Positions 5,535 to 5,941 of a DNA stretch of 5,941 nucleotides are shown here, in pieces. Position 1 is the first letter of the stretch; each line of letters starts with the position of its first letter. The stretch spans positions 1-5,941 of the forward strand of contig QMTB01000101.1 in the NCBI GenBank assembly GCA_003649845.1, in the 5' to 3' direction. Made by a program: the position numbers and the translations under genes. This DNA is from Thermoplasmata archaeon (GTDB lineage Archaea; Thermoplasmatota; E2; DHVEG-1). The notes below the pieces were generated by a model. That model had not been told where the DNA came from, did no database searches, and worked only from the letters and a program-made list of their open reading frames with translations.

Positions 5535-5941
5535 ATAAAAGGAAATACTGGTTTAAAACTGCTTGAACATTTTCGAAACCCGAGAAATGTTGGTATAATT
5601 GAAAATGCGGATGGTTATGCATGGGGAGAAAACCCGTTTAATGGATATAGAACAGATATATATCTCCAAATAGAGGATAATAGAATATTAGATATAAAAT
5701 TTAAAGCAGTAGGTTGCATAGCTACGATAGCATCTGCATCTGCTTTATCCGAGATAGTCAAAGGAAAAACATTAGAAGAGCTTATAGAAAGAGAGGATTC
5801 CTTCAATTTTTTAATGAATTTAGTGGAAGAAGAGTTAGGTTCTATACCTAAGGAAAACTGGCATTGTCTACCAACAGTGATTCAAATAATGTTAAATGCT
5901 CTAAAAGATTATTTAGAAAGGATAAAAGATGTTAATAGGAT
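5535..5941 (+). CDS. IscU/NifU-N-like Fe-S scaffold homologue lacking the first ligand cysteine; right end cut, start uncertain
   Basis: IscU-type proteins assemble an Fe-S cluster on three cysteines and an aspartate before handing it on. This frame has the family signature LLEHFRNPRNVG (9-20 counting ATA as 1), a VGC motif with the second ligand C61, the helix SASALSEIVKGKTLEEL, and the third ligand in HC (H110-C111). The first ligand region, normally NPxCGD, reads NPFNGY (33-38), so the cysteine is Asn36 and the aspartate is Tyr38. The frame stays open to the window end, 135 codons and a partial codon, close to a full IscU length. After the in-frame TGA at 5526 there is no ATG, GTG or TTG before the conserved region. 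The SD points to ATA 5535; a one-base insertion after ATG 5528 is the alternative. It follows the capK-like stop by 25 bp and is probably cotranscribed with it. Confidence 0.75.
   Translation, partial: MKGNTGLKLLEHFRNPRNVGIIENADGYAWGENPFNGYRTDIYLQIEDNRILDIKFKAVGCIATIASASALSEIVKGKTLEELIEREDSFNFLMNLVEEELGSIPKENWHCLPTVIQIMLNALKDYLERIKDVNR

Noticed and set aside
5528..5566. Short peptide from ATG 5528 (MENKRKYWFKTA) as an upstream leader gene
   Set aside because: Its ATG sits inside the SD, leaving no proper ribosome site of its own. It is better read as a by-product, or as the true start shifted by a one-base insertion.
5929..5941. ATG at 5929 with AAAGG at 5917-5921 as the start of a downstream overlapping gene
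   Set aside because: SD and spacing are good, but only four codons are visible and the IscU-like frame is still open, so the gene cannot be supported from this window.

Overview
The window holds two divergently transcribed gene groups that both look like sulfur or Fe-S chemistry. The DNA is AT-rich. Arginine is written almost only as AGA/AGG, ATA is a common isoleucine codon, and most starts carry a purine-rich Shine-Dalgarno (SD) site. With a bacterial-style SAT/CysK pair and cysteine-rich enzymes, this suggests an anaerobic, perhaps thermophilic, bacterium. An archaeon cannot be excluded and I cannot name a lineage.

Left of about 3973 everything is on the minus strand and packed as one operon, in transcription order. 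First is a ThiF/MoeB/HesA-family E1-like adenylyltransferase (2930-3973). It overlaps by 4 bp a PP-loop tRNA thiolase with a C-terminal NFACT-R-like domain (1879-2933), which is broken by two single-base +1 lesions in homopolymers. That gene overlaps by 17 bp a serine O-acetyltransferase (969-1895), which is followed after 32 bp by cysteine synthase (1-936, last few residues beyond the left edge). The last two enzymes make cysteine from serine via O-acetylserine. The first two plausibly use activated or cysteine-derived sulfur for a carrier protein and for tRNA thiolation. No ThiS/MoaD-like carrier gene is visible here.

The divergent intergenic region (3974-4093) contains a 15-bp-arm inverted repeat, the best candidate operator. 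Rightward lies a PaaK/CapK-like adenylate-forming enzyme, whose best start is ATG 4094. After 25 bp comes an IscU/NifU-N-like protein running off the right edge. This scaffold-like protein lacks the first of the three cluster-ligand cysteines and the neighbouring aspartate, and has no standard start codon where its strong SD points.

Main points for a second look: the doubly frameshifted thiolase, with both sites being +1-prone homopolymers (AAA-A and CCC-C); the cysteine-poor IscU-like protein and its ATA start; the divergent palindrome; and the pairing of the E1-like/thiolase/cysteine operon with a PaaK-like/IscU-like pair.
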